Origin: Lachnospiraceae bacterium MD308
GTDB lineage: Bacteria; Bacillota; Clostridia; Lachnospirales; Lachnospiraceae
Direction: 5' to 3'
Length of the DNA: 57,972 bases
Assembly (NCBI GenBank): GCA_010206225.2
Contig: VIQU02000025.1
Span: 1-57,972, forward strand
Positions within the stretch are counted from its first letter, which is position 1; every line of letters begins with the position of its first letter. The translations under genes were made by a program, and so were the position numbers. Positions 41,482 through 50,875 of the stretch are shown one piece after another. The notes below the pieces were generated by a model. It was not told the origin of the DNA. It did no database searches and was given only the letters and a program-made list of their open reading frames with translations.

Positions 41482-42076
41482 ACACTTTTACAGATGGTCG
41501 AAGGATGAATTATGCTGCGGAACAATGGTGGGAATTGATTTCGATAAAAGAATCAGCAGCGATAAATGCATATCTGCAATGTGATGGGAGAAAAGTTCTG
41601 AGGCTCTCTAACAGAGAATAGGGCATGGATGGCAAGTGAATAGTGCGCAGCACTTTTATGAGAAGAACGGCTTTGTGAGATAGGGTATTTGAACTATGGA
41701 TAAAATGAAAAGGCGCTGTTGTTGGCACATGAGTTTACAGAGAGTGACAGCAAGGCATTGAAGTGGATTGGAAAGGATGCCATTAAGGAACTGGAGACAT
41801 TGGTCAAGGCAGAAGGGCGCTCATAGAGGGCATGAAACAGGCACAGGGTATAACGGAACACCTAAAGGAAGAAAACGCCTTAGAAAGGGTACAACACTTA
41901 AATAACATAAGGGCATGTGTGAGGGAGATTGTGAACGAGAAAATTATATATGCATAGCAGAATGGCGGCAGGATCATATCATATTCTGTCGCTTTTCTGG
42001 TTTCTAATTAGGGCAATTTCTATTAAGATAATTTTAAAAAGCTATGTTATATTAGATAGGGAAAGGAGTGTCATAT
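41482..42076. other. Decayed strip with GNAT and mobile-element scraps, ending in a promoter region
   Basis: At about 41637-41685 a frame gives VNSAQHFYEKNGFVR, the C-terminal signature of a GNAT acetyltransferase. At 41718-41826 LLLAHEFTESDSKALKWIGK, then DAIKELETLVKAEG, and at 41830-41957 KQAQGITEHLKEENALERVQ, then HLNNIRACVREIVNEKIIY look like two short pieces of mobile-element proteins. A hairpin at 41963-41995 may end them. A TATATTAG -10-like box lies about 25 bases before the next gene. Confidence 0.4.
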
Positions 42077-42493
42077 ATGAACAATAATACAGTTGTAGAA
42101 AGAATAGTAGAGTATATAGAAACGCACATTAACGAGGATTTGTCGCTTGATAAAATAGCAAATGCACTAAATTATTCAAAATTCTATATAGCCAGAATTT
42201 TTACTGAAGAAACAAAATGTACGGTTTATAAATACATACAGGGGCGTAGGTTGACTTTGGCTGCTCAAAAACTTGTAGAAACAGAGCAGCCCATTGTTGA
42301 AATTGCTTATGAAGCACATTATGATTCACAGCAAGCTTTCACATTAGCTTTTAAACAGTTATATGAATGTACGCCTAATATTTATCGAAAAAACGGTATG
42401 TTCTATCCTAAACAATCGAGGATATGCAGGATGAGTTCGTTTGATGGATGCTCATTTATATATTATTTAGCAGGGGGGAAATTGGCAGCATGA
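42077..42493 (+). CDS. AraC-type DNA-binding protein (HTH domain only)
   Basis: A 138-residue protein that is almost entirely the AraC double helix-turn-helix ([20 protein letters not shown] and [20 protein letters not shown]). A short tail with cysteines follows, and no ligand domain. ATG 42077 lies nine bases after AAAGGAG; GTG 42068 is the alternative. Its stop overlaps the ClpP start as ATGA, so both are made together. It may control its own operon and needs another signal input, possibly proteolysis by the ClpP partner (speculative). Confidence 0.82.
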   Translation: MNNNTVVERIVEYIETHINEDLSLDKIANALNYSKFYIARIFTEETKCTVYKYIQGRRLTLAAQKLVETEQPIVEIAYEAHYDSQQAFTLAFKQLYECTPNIYRKNGMFYPKQSRICRMSSFDGCSFIYYLAGGKLAA

Positions 42494-43080
42494 GTACAAT
42501 TCCGTATGTTATTGAACAGACAAGTCGAGGAGAACGAAGTTATGATATTTTTTCAAGACTATTGTCCGACAGAATTGTTTTTTTGGGAGAAGAAGTAAGT
42601 GATGTTTCAGCAAGTTTGATTATTGCACAAATGCTGTTTTTAGAATCACAAGACCCAGGAAAAGACATTCAGTTATATATAAATAGTCCAGGCGGTTCTG
42701 TTTCGGCGGGGTTTGCTATTTATGACACAATGCAATATATCAAATGCGATGTTTCGACAATATGTATAGGTCTTGCTGCAAGTTTTGGAGCCTTTTTATT
42801 GGCAGGAGGTACAAAAGGAAAACGTCTTGCTTTGCCTAATGCAGAAATTATGATACATCAGCCTGCTATTCATGGAAATGGGATTCGAGGGCAGGCAACC
42901 GATATAAAAATTACATCTGACCACATACAAAAAAGCAAAAAGCGATTAAATACCATTTTATCAGAAAATACAGGTAAAAGTATTGATGAGATTGCCATTG
43001 CAACGGAACGTGATAATTATATGACGGCAATAGAAGCAATGGATTTTGGCTTGATTGATAAAATTATAGATAAGCGTTGA
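42490..43080 (+). CDS. clpP: ATP-dependent Clp protease proteolytic subunit (accessory ClpP)
   Basis: A 196-residue serine protease subunit with a complete catalytic triad: Ser98 (GLAASFGAF), His123 (IMIHQPA) and Asp175 (TERDNYMTA). The handle helix and [15 protein letters not shown] are typical. Phe99 replaces the usual Met after the active serine. ATG 42490 sits after AGGGGGGAAA and overlaps the AraC stop. The context (no clpX or tig next to it, mobile surroundings) suggests a second, accessory ClpP and not the housekeeping copy. Confidence 0.92.
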   Translation: MSTIPYVIEQTSRGERSYDIFSRLLSDRIVFLGEEVSDVSASLIIAQMLFLESQDPGKDIQLYINSPGGSVSAGFAIYDTMQYIKCDVSTICIGLAASFGAFLLAGGTKGKRLALPNAEIMIHQPAIHGNGIRGQATDIKITSDHIQKSKKRLNTILSENTGKSIDEIAIATERDNYMTAIEAMDFGLIDKIIDKR

Positions 43081-43556
43081 TTTTTTATAAATAAAGCATT
43101 TTGTTCTAAATCAAAATCGGTATTATTACAAAGGAGAAAATATAAAGTCGATGAACATGTGATATATAAAATCACAGTTCGTTGGCTCTATTTTATTTCA
43201 TAAGGTTTTAAGGCAAACGCCCACCATCTTTTCTTTTTGTCTGTTTCTACACATTTAGAACCCGCGATTGTCGGGGGTAGGATAAAAGTATTCACCCGAC
43301 CCTGCAAACGTGCGGGAGAAGCCTTGAACAGGCCGTTTTCAGCCCTGAAATGCGTAGGTTGAAAGTTTCTATGATATGATTTGTCTGTTACCTACATGAA
43401 ATAATTCACATTTCGCTTCTTGTATTAATACTCGGCTAGAAATATAATTGTAATATACCCGACTTCCAAAACAAATTGAAAAATACTGCCTGTCACAACA
43501 TTCTGCGGACATTTATCAGCTATACTAATGCTAAAAGCGAAAAAGGAAGTGCGCGC
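43081..43556. other. Spacer with conjugative-element debris, promoter for the next operon
   Basis: No gene is visible. The stretch around 43260-43370 (CCGCGATTGTCGGGGGTAGG and CACCCGACCCTGCAAACGTG) resembles non-coding sequence of Tn1549-type elements. TATACT at about 43521 could be the -10 of the response-regulator operon. Confidence 0.3.
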
Positions 43557-44249
43557 ATGAAACAGATTTTAATTGTCGAGGACGATACAACCATGAATAA
43601 GATGCTTTCCAATATACTGCTGGCTGAGGGCTACAAAGTTACTTCTGCTTATACCGCAACAGAAACACAGCATTGTTTTCAGTCAGCTGCCTATGATCTG
43701 GTAATTCTGGACATCAACCTGCCAGATGGTTCTGGCTATGAGGTCTGCAAAATAATCAAGGAAAACACACACACGGCTGTGATCTTCCTGACAGCAAATG
43801 ATTTAGAACAAGACATGATAAAGGGTTATGAGATGGGAGCATCCGATTATATCACAAAACCGTTTTCTAACGGTGTGTTGCGCCACAAGGTTAAAGCGAT
43901 ATTTTCTCTGCTGGAAAATGCGGAAAAAGAGCCACCCCACAAAATATATAATGATGGACAGCTTATGATAGACTTTTCTTCCATGCGGGCAACTTTGAAT
44001 GGAAATGAAGTCATTTTTGCTCCGCTGGAATATCGGATGCTGGAAGTCTTGACAAAAAATAAAGGAATTTTATTGACCCGTCAAAAATTGTTGGAAGATT
44101 TGTGGGACAGCCAAGAAAAATATGTGGATGAACATACCTTGACAGCAGCGATCAGCCGTATCCGGGGTAAAATTGAAAAGGACGGAAAAAAATATATTCA
44201 AACTGTTTATGGCATGGGCTATATGTTTACAGGTGGGGGTGCGAAATGA
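43557..44249 (+). CDS. OmpR-family response regulator (second module)
   Basis: A 230-residue regulator. Receiver with Glu8-Asp9-Asp10, Asp52 (VILDINLPDG), Thr in FLTANDLE and Lys in YITKPF; winged helix from about 130 (FAPLEYRMLEVLTKNKGILL ... TVYGMGYMF). The ATG follows AAGGAAG with nine bases. ATGA overlap with the kinase gene. Same gene order as the module at 29.9-34.9 kb, but the proteins differ enough to be separate acquisitions. Confidence 0.9.
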   Translation: MKQILIVEDDTTMNKMLSNILLAEGYKVTSAYTATETQHCFQSAAYDLVILDINLPDGSGYEVCKIIKENTHTAVIFLTANDLEQDMIKGYEMGASDYITKPFSNGVLRHKVKAIFSLLENAEKEPPHKIYNDGQLMIDFSSMRATLNGNEVIFAPLEYRMLEVLTKNKGILLTRQKLLEDLWDSQEKYVDEHTLTAAISRIRGKIEKDGKKYIQTVYGMGYMFTGGGAK

Positions 44250-45277
44250 AAAAAGTACAGTTATCTCTTTCTGGCATTTTCCGGCTGATTGGAGCAGGCG
44301 TTACTATAACAATCCTTGCTCTGTGTATCGGTGTGTTTTTCGCTACCCAAAATGTGACGACAGCTATTGTATGCCTGATTACCACTGCAGCATTATCTAT
44401 ATGGGCATTTATCTTAGTCAAGGTTTTACAAAACCGGCTGGCTCATTTTACGGATGATGTATGCCAGACGATTGACGATATGATGCAAGGCGAAACGACA
44501 CCAAGAATGATTTTTGATAATGATACCCTGTTAGACCGCATTAACCACCAACTAAACCGTTTGTATCAGATGTTGCAGGCCAACAAAAAAATCATAGAGG
44601 AACAGCGTGCCGACTTACAGGGGATGATTTCTGATATATCCCATCAAGTCAAAACGCCTACCACAAATTTGAAGATGGCTGCTGCTACTCTTTTGGAACA
44701 GGAGCTTTCCCGTGAACAGCAAGTGGAATATCTGCAATCCATGAATGTGCAGCTTGAGAAGCTGGATTTTCTTATGGGTGCGATGGTAAAGTCCTCCCGT
44801 TTGGAAACAGGAGTTATCACATTAGACAAGCAACAGGTTCCGATTTATGAAACTCTGGCAATCGCTTTAGGTAGCATTTTTTTGAAAGCAGAAGAAAAGC
44901 ATTTGCAAGTTACAGTAGACTGCCCGGACGATCTGCTTGTCCCCCATGACCCGAAGTGGACGGCGGAAGCCCTATTCAATATTTTAGAGAACGCTGTAAA
45001 ATATACCCCGGCAGGGGGAATAATTCAAGTGGCTGTTGTTCGCTGGGAAGCCTGCACAAAAATTGATATAACCGATACGGGGCGTGGCATCCCAGAAAGT
45101 CATCAAGCTACAATTTTTAAGAGATTTTACCGGGAGCCGGAAGTACACAGCATTGAGGGGATAGGTATTGGTCTATATCTCACAAGGGAGATCATTTTAA
45201 AGCAAGACGGGCGTATCAAAGTAACTTCTGCGGTAGGCACTGGTACAACTTTTACCATCTTCCTGCCAAATGATTAA
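44246..45277 (+). CDS. Intramembrane-sensing histidine kinase (BceS-like layout)
   Basis: A 343-residue kinase whose two helices (about 12-32 and 38-58) are joined by only a few residues, so there is no extracellular sensor domain. H-box SDISHQVKTP with His133, N-box NILENAVKYTP, G1 DTGRGI, G2 GIGIGLYLTRE. Kinases of this layout detect peptide antibiotics through the state of their partner ABC transporter, which is encoded directly downstream. Confidence 0.9.
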   Translation: MKKVQLSLSGIFRLIGAGVTITILALCIGVFFATQNVTTAIVCLITTAALSIWAFILVKVLQNRLAHFTDDVCQTIDDMMQGETTPRMIFDNDTLLDRINHQLNRLYQMLQANKKIIEEQRADLQGMISDISHQVKTPTTNLKMAAATLLEQELSREQQVEYLQSMNVQLEKLDFLMGAMVKSSRLETGVITLDKQQVPIYETLAIALGSIFLKAEEKHLQVTVDCPDDLLVPHDPKWTAEALFNILENAVKYTPAGGIIQVAVVRWEACTKIDITDTGRGIPESHQATIFKRFYREPEVHSIEGIGIGLYLTREIILKQDGRIKVTSAVGTGTTFTIFLPND

Positions 45278-45401
45278 GGCGGCAGGTAGCCGCCTTTTTC
45301 TGTTCTTTCCTTTCTCTTTAGAAATTATTTTAGATATGGCGACATTCTCGTGACCTTTGTATTTTATCATTGGGATACAAACAAGAAAGGTGGTATTCAC
45401 T

Positions 45402-46067
45402 ATGTCAATATTGCAAACGGTTGATTTGAAAAAATATTACCAGCAGGGCGAAACAGTGACAACGGCGCTGGATGGGGTGAGCCTTGAAATCAATGCCGGA
45501 GAATTTGTTTCCGTTGTCGGTACTTCGGGTTCCGGCAAGTCAACGTTGCTTCACATGATGGGTGGTTTGGACAGTCCTACTTCCGGTAAGGTAATTATCA
45601 ACGGAGAAGATATTTCTCAAAAAAGTGCGGAACAACTTACCGTGTTTCGTCGTCGTCATATCGGTTTTGTATTTCAGAATTATAACCTAGTCCCTGTTCT
45701 GAATGTCTATGAAAATATTGTACTGCCGGTTCAGCTAGATGGAAAAAAGGTAGATGAACAACTGCTGGCAGAGATTGTTGAAGTGCTGGGGCTGAAAGAT
45801 AAACTTGAAAATGTCCCTAACAATCTTTCCGGCGGCCAACAGCAACGGGTTTCTATTGCTCGCGCTCTACTTACTAAGCCGGAAATCATACTTGCCGACG
45901 AACCAACAGGAAATCTGGATAGTAAGACAAGTCAAGATGTTCTTTCTCTGCTGGAAGTCACCAGCATGAAATTTCATCAGACTATGGTAATGATTACACA
46001 TAATGACGCAATTGCCCAGCTTGCTGACCGGATTATCCGTATAGAGGATGGAAAAATAACAAATTAA
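45402..46067 (+). CDS. ABC transporter ATP-binding protein (second module)
   Basis: A 221-residue ATPase: Walker [11 protein letters not shown]-loop FQNYNLV, signature [15 protein letters not shown], Walker [15 protein letters not shown] 45402 after AAAGGTGG with nine-base spacing. A 125-base gap from the kinase gene suggests a second promoter, which the response regulator could activate. It works with the permease at 46163. Confidence 0.9.
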   Translation: MSILQTVDLKKYYQQGETVTTALDGVSLEINAGEFVSVVGTSGSGKSTLLHMMGGLDSPTSGKVIINGEDISQKSAEQLTVFRRRHIGFVFQNYNLVPVLNVYENIVLPVQLDGKKVDEQLLAEIVEVLGLKDKLENVPNNLSGGQQQRVSIARALLTKPEIILADEPTGNLDSKTSQDVLSLLEVTSMKFHQTMVMITHNDAIAQLADRIIRIEDGKITN

Positions 46068-46080
46068 GGAGATTGAACTA

Positions 46081-46162
46081 TGAAGAAATTCAAATCTTAA
46101 TTGCAATCCAGTATTCTGACGGTATTTGGACGATTGACTATGACAAGTAAGGGGGCAGGTTT
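46081..46162 (+). other. Short spacer with a truncated leader frame
   Basis: GGAGATTGAACT precedes ATG 46081, but the frame stops after six codons (MKKFKS). Continuing past the TAA it would read LQSSILTVFGRLTMTSKG. It looks like the beginning of a lost small protein or a leader peptide. Confidence 0.3.
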
Positions 46163-48652
46163 ATGTTCTATAACGACACTCGAAAACAAATCAAAGGGCT
46201 TGCAAACAGAATTATGTCGGGAAACCGTCGCCGCAATGTTTTTGTTATCATTGCTATCGCAATGACTACTTTTCTTATTTCTACAATTCTCTGCATCGGT
46301 AGCGGATATTTGAAAAGTGCAGGTAAACAGCAAAAAATGCTGAACGGTACAGCGGCAGAAATTATCTTAACAAATCCAACGGAACAACAGATTCAAGCAT
46401 TACAGCAGGACAAGAATATCATATATATGGGCATTAGCCGTCAAATTGGTTTTATTGATACAGCAGCCTATCCTCGTATCAATAGTATTCTTCTCCGTTG
46501 GTGTGATACGGTTGAATGGGAACGGCATATTTTTCCAACAATCGGAAATATAAACGGGCATTATCCCGCATCCGAGAGTGAAATCATGTTGCCCACATGG
46601 GTTTTGGATAGAATGGGTATAGTTCACCCGACTCTCGGTCAGACAATCACGCTTTCATTCCGCTATGGCTACACAGATATTCATTGGCAACCGCTTTCCA
46701 ATCCAAAAGATTTTTCTTTTACATTGTGCGGCTGGTATGATGATTATAGCAGCAACAAAATGTATGATAATGCCATTGCATACATTGCAACGGACTTTTG
46801 GAAAAACTCTGTTGCAAACGAAGCAAATACCAAGAGCGCACTATCACTCACGGTTTCAGGTGATGACGGAAATAAAATTCGCTCGTACATTGAACCCTTA
46901 AATGAGCTTCAGGAATTTACTGATCTATCAAAAGCCGGAAACAACAAAAATAGCTTTAGCCCAGTCGTAGCGACTATTGGGTTGATTGTTACAATAATGA
47001 TCTGTGGCTATTTGCTTATATACAATGTCCTTTATATTTCGGTGACAAAGGATATTCGGATGTATGGACAACTTAAAACGTTGGGAACCAGCGAGCGGCA
47101 GATGAAAAAAATTGTTTATCGCCAAGTCTGGGTGTTGAGTTTTTGGGGAATACTTTTAGGCTTGATATTAAGTGTGGCAACCGTGTTTTTAATTGTTCCT
47201 TTTGGCATACGGGCTTTATCAGGTGACATGATCATGGACAGCGCCATATCCCCATCGTATTCTCCGTTAATCTTCATAGGGGCGGGACTGTTTTCATTCA
47301 TCACGGCATTGATTAGCAGCATGAAGCCGTCCAAAATTGCAAGTTTGGTATCACCTATTGAGGCTTTGCGCTTTTCCGGGGTAAATATTTCAAAGAAAAA
47401 CAGCAGCAGAACATCCCGCGGTAATAAAGTTTTCAAAATGGCAATCAGCAATGTTTTTCGGAACAAAAAAGGAACGATATTGGTACTTGCTTCGTTATTT
47501 TTAGGAATCAGCCTGTTTGTAATTGTGAATGGAATACTGTCAGGATTGGATGCTTCTTATCTGGCAGACGAATATATGGACGATGATATTGTGATTGAGG
47601 TAAGTCAGCAAACAAACCTTGATGATAACATTCTGACCGGTTTACAGGCCGCTCCCGATGTGCAGGAAATATCCTATACGACCAAACTTTATGAACAGTG
47701 GTTTATTGACGCTGACAATATTCTTGAAAATTACATTAACGATTTTTGCGGTACTGGTACGGTTCCGCAGGAAGCCATTGAGCAGTATGCTGATGGAAAT
47801 AAGTATCAGACGTATGTGTTCGGGATTGGGGAACAGGACTTTAACAAAGCTGCTTCATTGATAAGCAGTCCCCTTGAATATGAGGATTTCTGCAATGGGG
47901 AAATAGCTTTTTTGGCATCCGCAACTATCGTGCCTTATGAGGGGACTGCAATTAGCGGGACAGTCCAGCTGCCACTAAATGGTGAAAATTATACCCTAAA
48001 TATTGCCCCATACTATTTGCCTGCCACATTCAGGGAGAATGGAAAAACGCTCATTGCCCCTAATATTTATGTCAGTCAGAAATGGTTGGAACGGATTGGG
48101 GTTGCCGGAAAAATTAACAGAATCACTTTACAAACTGATAGTTCAGAGCAGGCTCTTGATGCCGTTAATGCCATGTTAGAAAATTACAGCGGAATTACTA
48201 TTACATCAAAGGTTGAGAAAATCAATGAGCTTAAAGCCAGTTTCAGCGGGATCACTTTCTTAGGAAATGCAATCAGCGTTATTCTGTTGGGAATCGGTTT
48301 AATGAATTTTATCAATATGATGTATGTGAGTGTGAATAGCAGGAGCAAGGAGTTAGCTGTCCTTGAAAGCATCGGCATGACCAAAAAGCAAATATGTAAG
48401 ATGCTGCAAATCGAGGGAAACACTTATGCCATCATCACAGCAATATTGATTTTTACGTTGGGAAGCGCGGTATTGTATGGGGCTTTTCAAGCTGTAAGAG
48501 TGCAAGCATCCTACGCAGTATTCACTTATCCATTCTATCAAATAGCTATATCGCTGGCTATTGTGATAATTATATGCAATTTGGTTCCTATTCTCGTTTA
48601 TAAGGCGGAGGATAATCATAGCATTATTGAACGATTGAGGGTAAATGAATAA
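46163..48652 (+). CDS. FtsX-type ABC permease (second module)
   Basis: An 829-residue membrane protein. The first helix is at about 28-50, an extracellular domain runs to about 250, an FtsX module follows (YGQLKTLGTSERQMKKIVYR as coupling motif). A helix near 430-455 leads to a second extracellular domain and a final FtsX module (LAVLESIGMTKKQICKMLQI). AAGGGGGCAGG precedes the ATG. It pairs with the ATPase at 45402 and probably protects against, or senses, an envelope-active peptide through the adjacent kinase. Confidence 0.88.
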   Translation: MFYNDTRKQIKGLANRIMSGNRRRNVFVIIAIAMTTFLISTILCIGSGYLKSAGKQQKMLNGTAAEIILTNPTEQQIQALQQDKNIIYMGISRQIGFIDTAAYPRINSILLRWCDTVEWERHIFPTIGNINGHYPASESEIMLPTWVLDRMGIVHPTLGQTITLSFRYGYTDIHWQPLSNPKDFSFTLCGWYDDYSSNKMYDNAIAYIATDFWKNSVANEANTKSALSLTVSGDDGNKIRSYIEPLNELQEFTDLSKAGNNKNSFSPVVATIGLIVTIMICGYLLIYNVLYISVTKDIRMYGQLKTLGTSERQMKKIVYRQVWVLSFWGILLGLILSVATVFLIVPFGIRALSGDMIMDSAISPSYSPLIFIGAGLFSFITALISSMKPSKIASLVSPIEALRFSGVNISKKNSSRTSRGNKVFKMAISNVFRNKKGTILVLASLFLGISLFVIVNGILSGLDASYLADEYMDDDIVIEVSQQTNLDDNILTGLQAAPDVQEISYTTKLYEQWFIDADNILENYINDFCGTGTVPQEAIEQYADGNKYQTYVFGIGEQDFNKAASLISSPLEYEDFCNGEIAFLASATIVPYEGTAISGTVQLPLNGENYTLNIAPYYLPATFRENGKTLIAPNIYVSQKWLERIGVAGKINRITLQTDSSEQALDAVNAMLENYSGITITSKVEKINELKASFSGITFLGNAISVILLGIGLMNFINMMYVSVNSRSKELAVLESIGMTKKQICKMLQIEGNTYAIITAILIFTLGSAVLYGAFQAVRVQASYAVFTYPFYQIAISLAIVIIICNLVPILVYKAEDNHSIIERLRVNE

Positions 48653-48682
48653 AATTTCTTATATTTTGCATATCTGTTTGTA

Positions 48683-48931
48683 ATGGTGGTATTGTTTATT
48701 GCACCTTTCAAGGATATGAGCCTGATTAACCTGATTCTGGTGAAGGACCTTTCCCGCTCGGGTAGGGATTTTGTGGAGGTGGGCCGTTATACGGATGTCA
48801 TCATGGAAAAGCTAAAGTGCAGCTTTCCCACATTCTGCAAACAGACTTTCCCACAACTCCATAAGGCAGCAAGTTATGCACATTACGCACAATGCCGACT
48901 ACTACGGAATCCCTCTCTTCATTTTATATAA
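48683..48931 (+). pseudogene. Serine recombinase catalytic-domain scrap
   Basis: INLILVKDLSRSGRDFVEVG and RYTDVI match the conserved core of the resolvase domain of TnpX-type recombinases (relatives read VKDLSRFGR..). About 25 residues are recognisable and the rest is unrelated. It is the missing kind of half relative to the C-terminal recombinase at 3.9 kb, though nothing shows they came from one gene. Confidence 0.6.
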
Positions 48932-48978
48932 CATGACATTCCATTGACAGGTTTATGTGTTATAATATACGGGAGGTG

Positions 48979-49884
48979 ATGAAAATACGGGAAAGCAGAT
49001 TATTTAGAATTGTGTACTATCTTTTACAGAACGGAAAGGCAACCGCCCCCGAACTTGCTCAAAAATTTGAAGTATCAATCAGAACCATTTACAGAGATAT
49101 TGACTCCATAAGCAGCGCGGGAATCCCTATTTATGCAATGCAGGGAAAAGGGGGAGGTATTTCTATCCTTAACGATTATACGCTGGATAAATCTTTGTTT
49201 TCTGAACAAGAACAGGAACAAATGCTAACAGCACTACAAGGAATGGCTGCGACTACAGAAGAAAACTCTAATGAATTGCTCACAAAGTTAAGCGGTTTGT
49301 TTCAGATAAACTCTACAAACTGGATTGAAGTTGATTTTTCGGACTGGGCGCATCGTACCCCACAGCAAGATACATTTAATATCATCAAAGAAGCCATTTT
49401 CCAAAAGAGAGTTATTTCCTTTTACTATTTTAGCGGAAAAGGAAATAAGGAGAAAAGAAATGTAAGACCTATTCGGTTAGTATTCAAGAGCAAAAGCTGG
49501 TATTTATATTCTTTTTGCCTATTAAGAAATGATTACCGCTTTTTTAAGTTGACGAGAATAAAAGAGCTTGAAATGCTGTCTGGAACTTTTACGCAAGATT
49601 TTACACCGACAAAAATCGAAAAACAAATACAAGTTGAAAATACTGTTGCCGTTAAGTTAAAATTTGACAGGCAAGCGGCTTTTCGTGTTTATGATGAATT
49701 TACAGATAGCATAACAGAAGATTCACAGGGAAATTTATATGTCCAAATAGATTTACCCGACAATGAGGTTCTGTATTCTTATGTGATGTCTTTTTCGGAT
49801 AGCGTTGAGATAATAGAACCACAGTCTATACGGGAGCAGATGAAAAAAAGATTACAGAAAATGCAGGAAAAATACAGAACATGA
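48979..49884 (+). CDS. HTH-WYL transcriptional regulator (YafY/YobV-like)
   Basis: A 301-residue regulator: N-terminal winged helix (RIVYYLLQNGKATAPELAQK, EVSIRTIYRDIDSISSAGIP), then a WYL domain (KEAIFQKRVISFYYFSG ... SWYLYSFCLLRNDYRFFKLT) and a WCX C-terminus. WYL domains sense nucleic-acid-like or small ligands. GGGAGGT lies very close to ATG 48979; ATG 48955 and GTG 48976 are in frame, so the start is uncertain. It is followed by the GyrI-like gene, its likely target. Confidence 0.85.
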   Translation: MKIRESRLFRIVYYLLQNGKATAPELAQKFEVSIRTIYRDIDSISSAGIPIYAMQGKGGGISILNDYTLDKSLFSEQEQEQMLTALQGMAATTEENSNELLTKLSGLFQINSTNWIEVDFSDWAHRTPQQDTFNIIKEAIFQKRVISFYYFSGKGNKEKRNVRPIRLVFKSKSWYLYSFCLLRNDYRFFKLTRIKELEMLSGTFTQDFTPTKIEKQIQVENTVAVKLKFDRQAAFRVYDEFTDSITEDSQGNLYVQIDLPDNEVLYSYVMSFSDSVEIIEPQSIREQMKKRLQKMQEKYRT

Positions 49885-49936
49885 CATTAGGTGTCGGGTT
49901 ATATTTGATACACTGTTTCCATAAGGAGGTGCTGAT

Positions 49937-50566
49937 ATGAAATTTGAATGGAGAAAGCACGAAAAAGCCCTGTATGGAGCAAAGAGTATACCTGCTTTGG
50001 TAGATATACCCACACAAAATTTTATTATGATTAAGGGAAGCGGAAATCCTAACGACACGGATTTTTCAGATAGAGTAGGTGCTCTCTTTTCATTAGCGTA
50101 TGCTATTAAAATGGGTTATAAATCTACTGCAACTAAAAATATCTTATCAAATGAAATCCACGATTTTACCGTTTATCCTTTAGAGGGTATCTGGAAACAG
50201 AAAAACGTTGATACGGAATCTGCTGCGGGTAAACTCATAAAAGAAAATTTGGAATACACCATTATGATACGTCAGCCGGACTTTATCACAGCGGAAATGG
50301 TACGTGCTGCATTGGAAAGGGTAAAAATTAAAAAGCCAAACCGACTGTATGAAGATATTATTTTTGATACGATACATGACGGAAAATGTGTTGAAATTCT
50401 GCATATTGGCTCATATGACAATGAACCATTCTCTTTTGAGCAAATGGATCAATTTGCAGAAGAAAACGGTCTGCAACGCATATCAGATTGTCACAGAGAA
50501 ATCTATTTAACTAATAGAACAAAAGAGGATAAGCTCAAAACAATTTTGAGGTATAAGGTAAATTAG
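49937..50566 (+). CDS. GyrI-like small-molecule-binding protein
   Basis: A 209-residue stand-alone GyrI-like domain protein. QNFIMIKGSGNPNDTDFSDR near the start, YPLEGIWKQKN, IRQPDFITAEMV, HDGKCVEILHIGSYDNEPFS and the end HREIYLTNRTKEDKLKTILR are the family hallmarks. Such proteins bind or hydrolyse hydrophobic cationic compounds. GGAGGTG precedes the ATG. It is probably co-transcribed with the WYL regulator, 52 bases upstream. Confidence 0.87.
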   Translation: MKFEWRKHEKALYGAKSIPALVDIPTQNFIMIKGSGNPNDTDFSDRVGALFSLAYAIKMGYKSTATKNILSNEIHDFTVYPLEGIWKQKNVDTESAAGKLIKENLEYTIMIRQPDFITAEMVRAALERVKIKKPNRLYEDIIFDTIHDGKCVEILHIGSYDNEPFSFEQMDQFAEENGLQRISDCHREIYLTNRTKEDKLKTILRYKVN

Positions 50567-50815
50567 TAAACAGTAAATCCGTTGAGCCGATAAGAATATA
50601 AGGCTATATTTGACAGTAGTTTTGGGTTTTGTAATCAAGGTGCATAGGCGCTTATTCAAATGCGAAGTTTGAGTAAATAACTCTATTTGACCATCAATGC
50701 CAACATTATTTTCCTGTAAAATTGGAAGTCGGAGGTTGTCAGGTGCGGATGTGTATGACAAGACAGGAAACAAGCAGCATCTGTCAGGGGATAACTGATC
50801 TGTTTGTTTTTTATA
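50567..50815. other. Intergenic region, no gene seen
   Basis: It holds short open stretches without ribosome sites. Nothing specific is recognised before the TetR promoter. Confidence 0.4.
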
Positions 50816-50864
50816 TTGATTTCCTAACAATATTAGGATACAATATTCCTAATATTGTTAGGAA
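50816..50864 (+). promoter_or_regulatory. TetR promoter with an 18-bp-arm inverted-repeat operator
   Basis: TTGATT (50816-50821), a 17-base spacer and TACAAT (50839-50844) make the promoter. TTCCTAACAATATTAGGA (50821-50838) and its exact complement (50847-50864) flank an 8-base centre that contains the -10. Each arm is itself a dyad (CCTAA..TTAGG), giving two adjacent sites. Confidence 0.88.
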
Positions 50865-50875
50865 GGAAGGGAACT

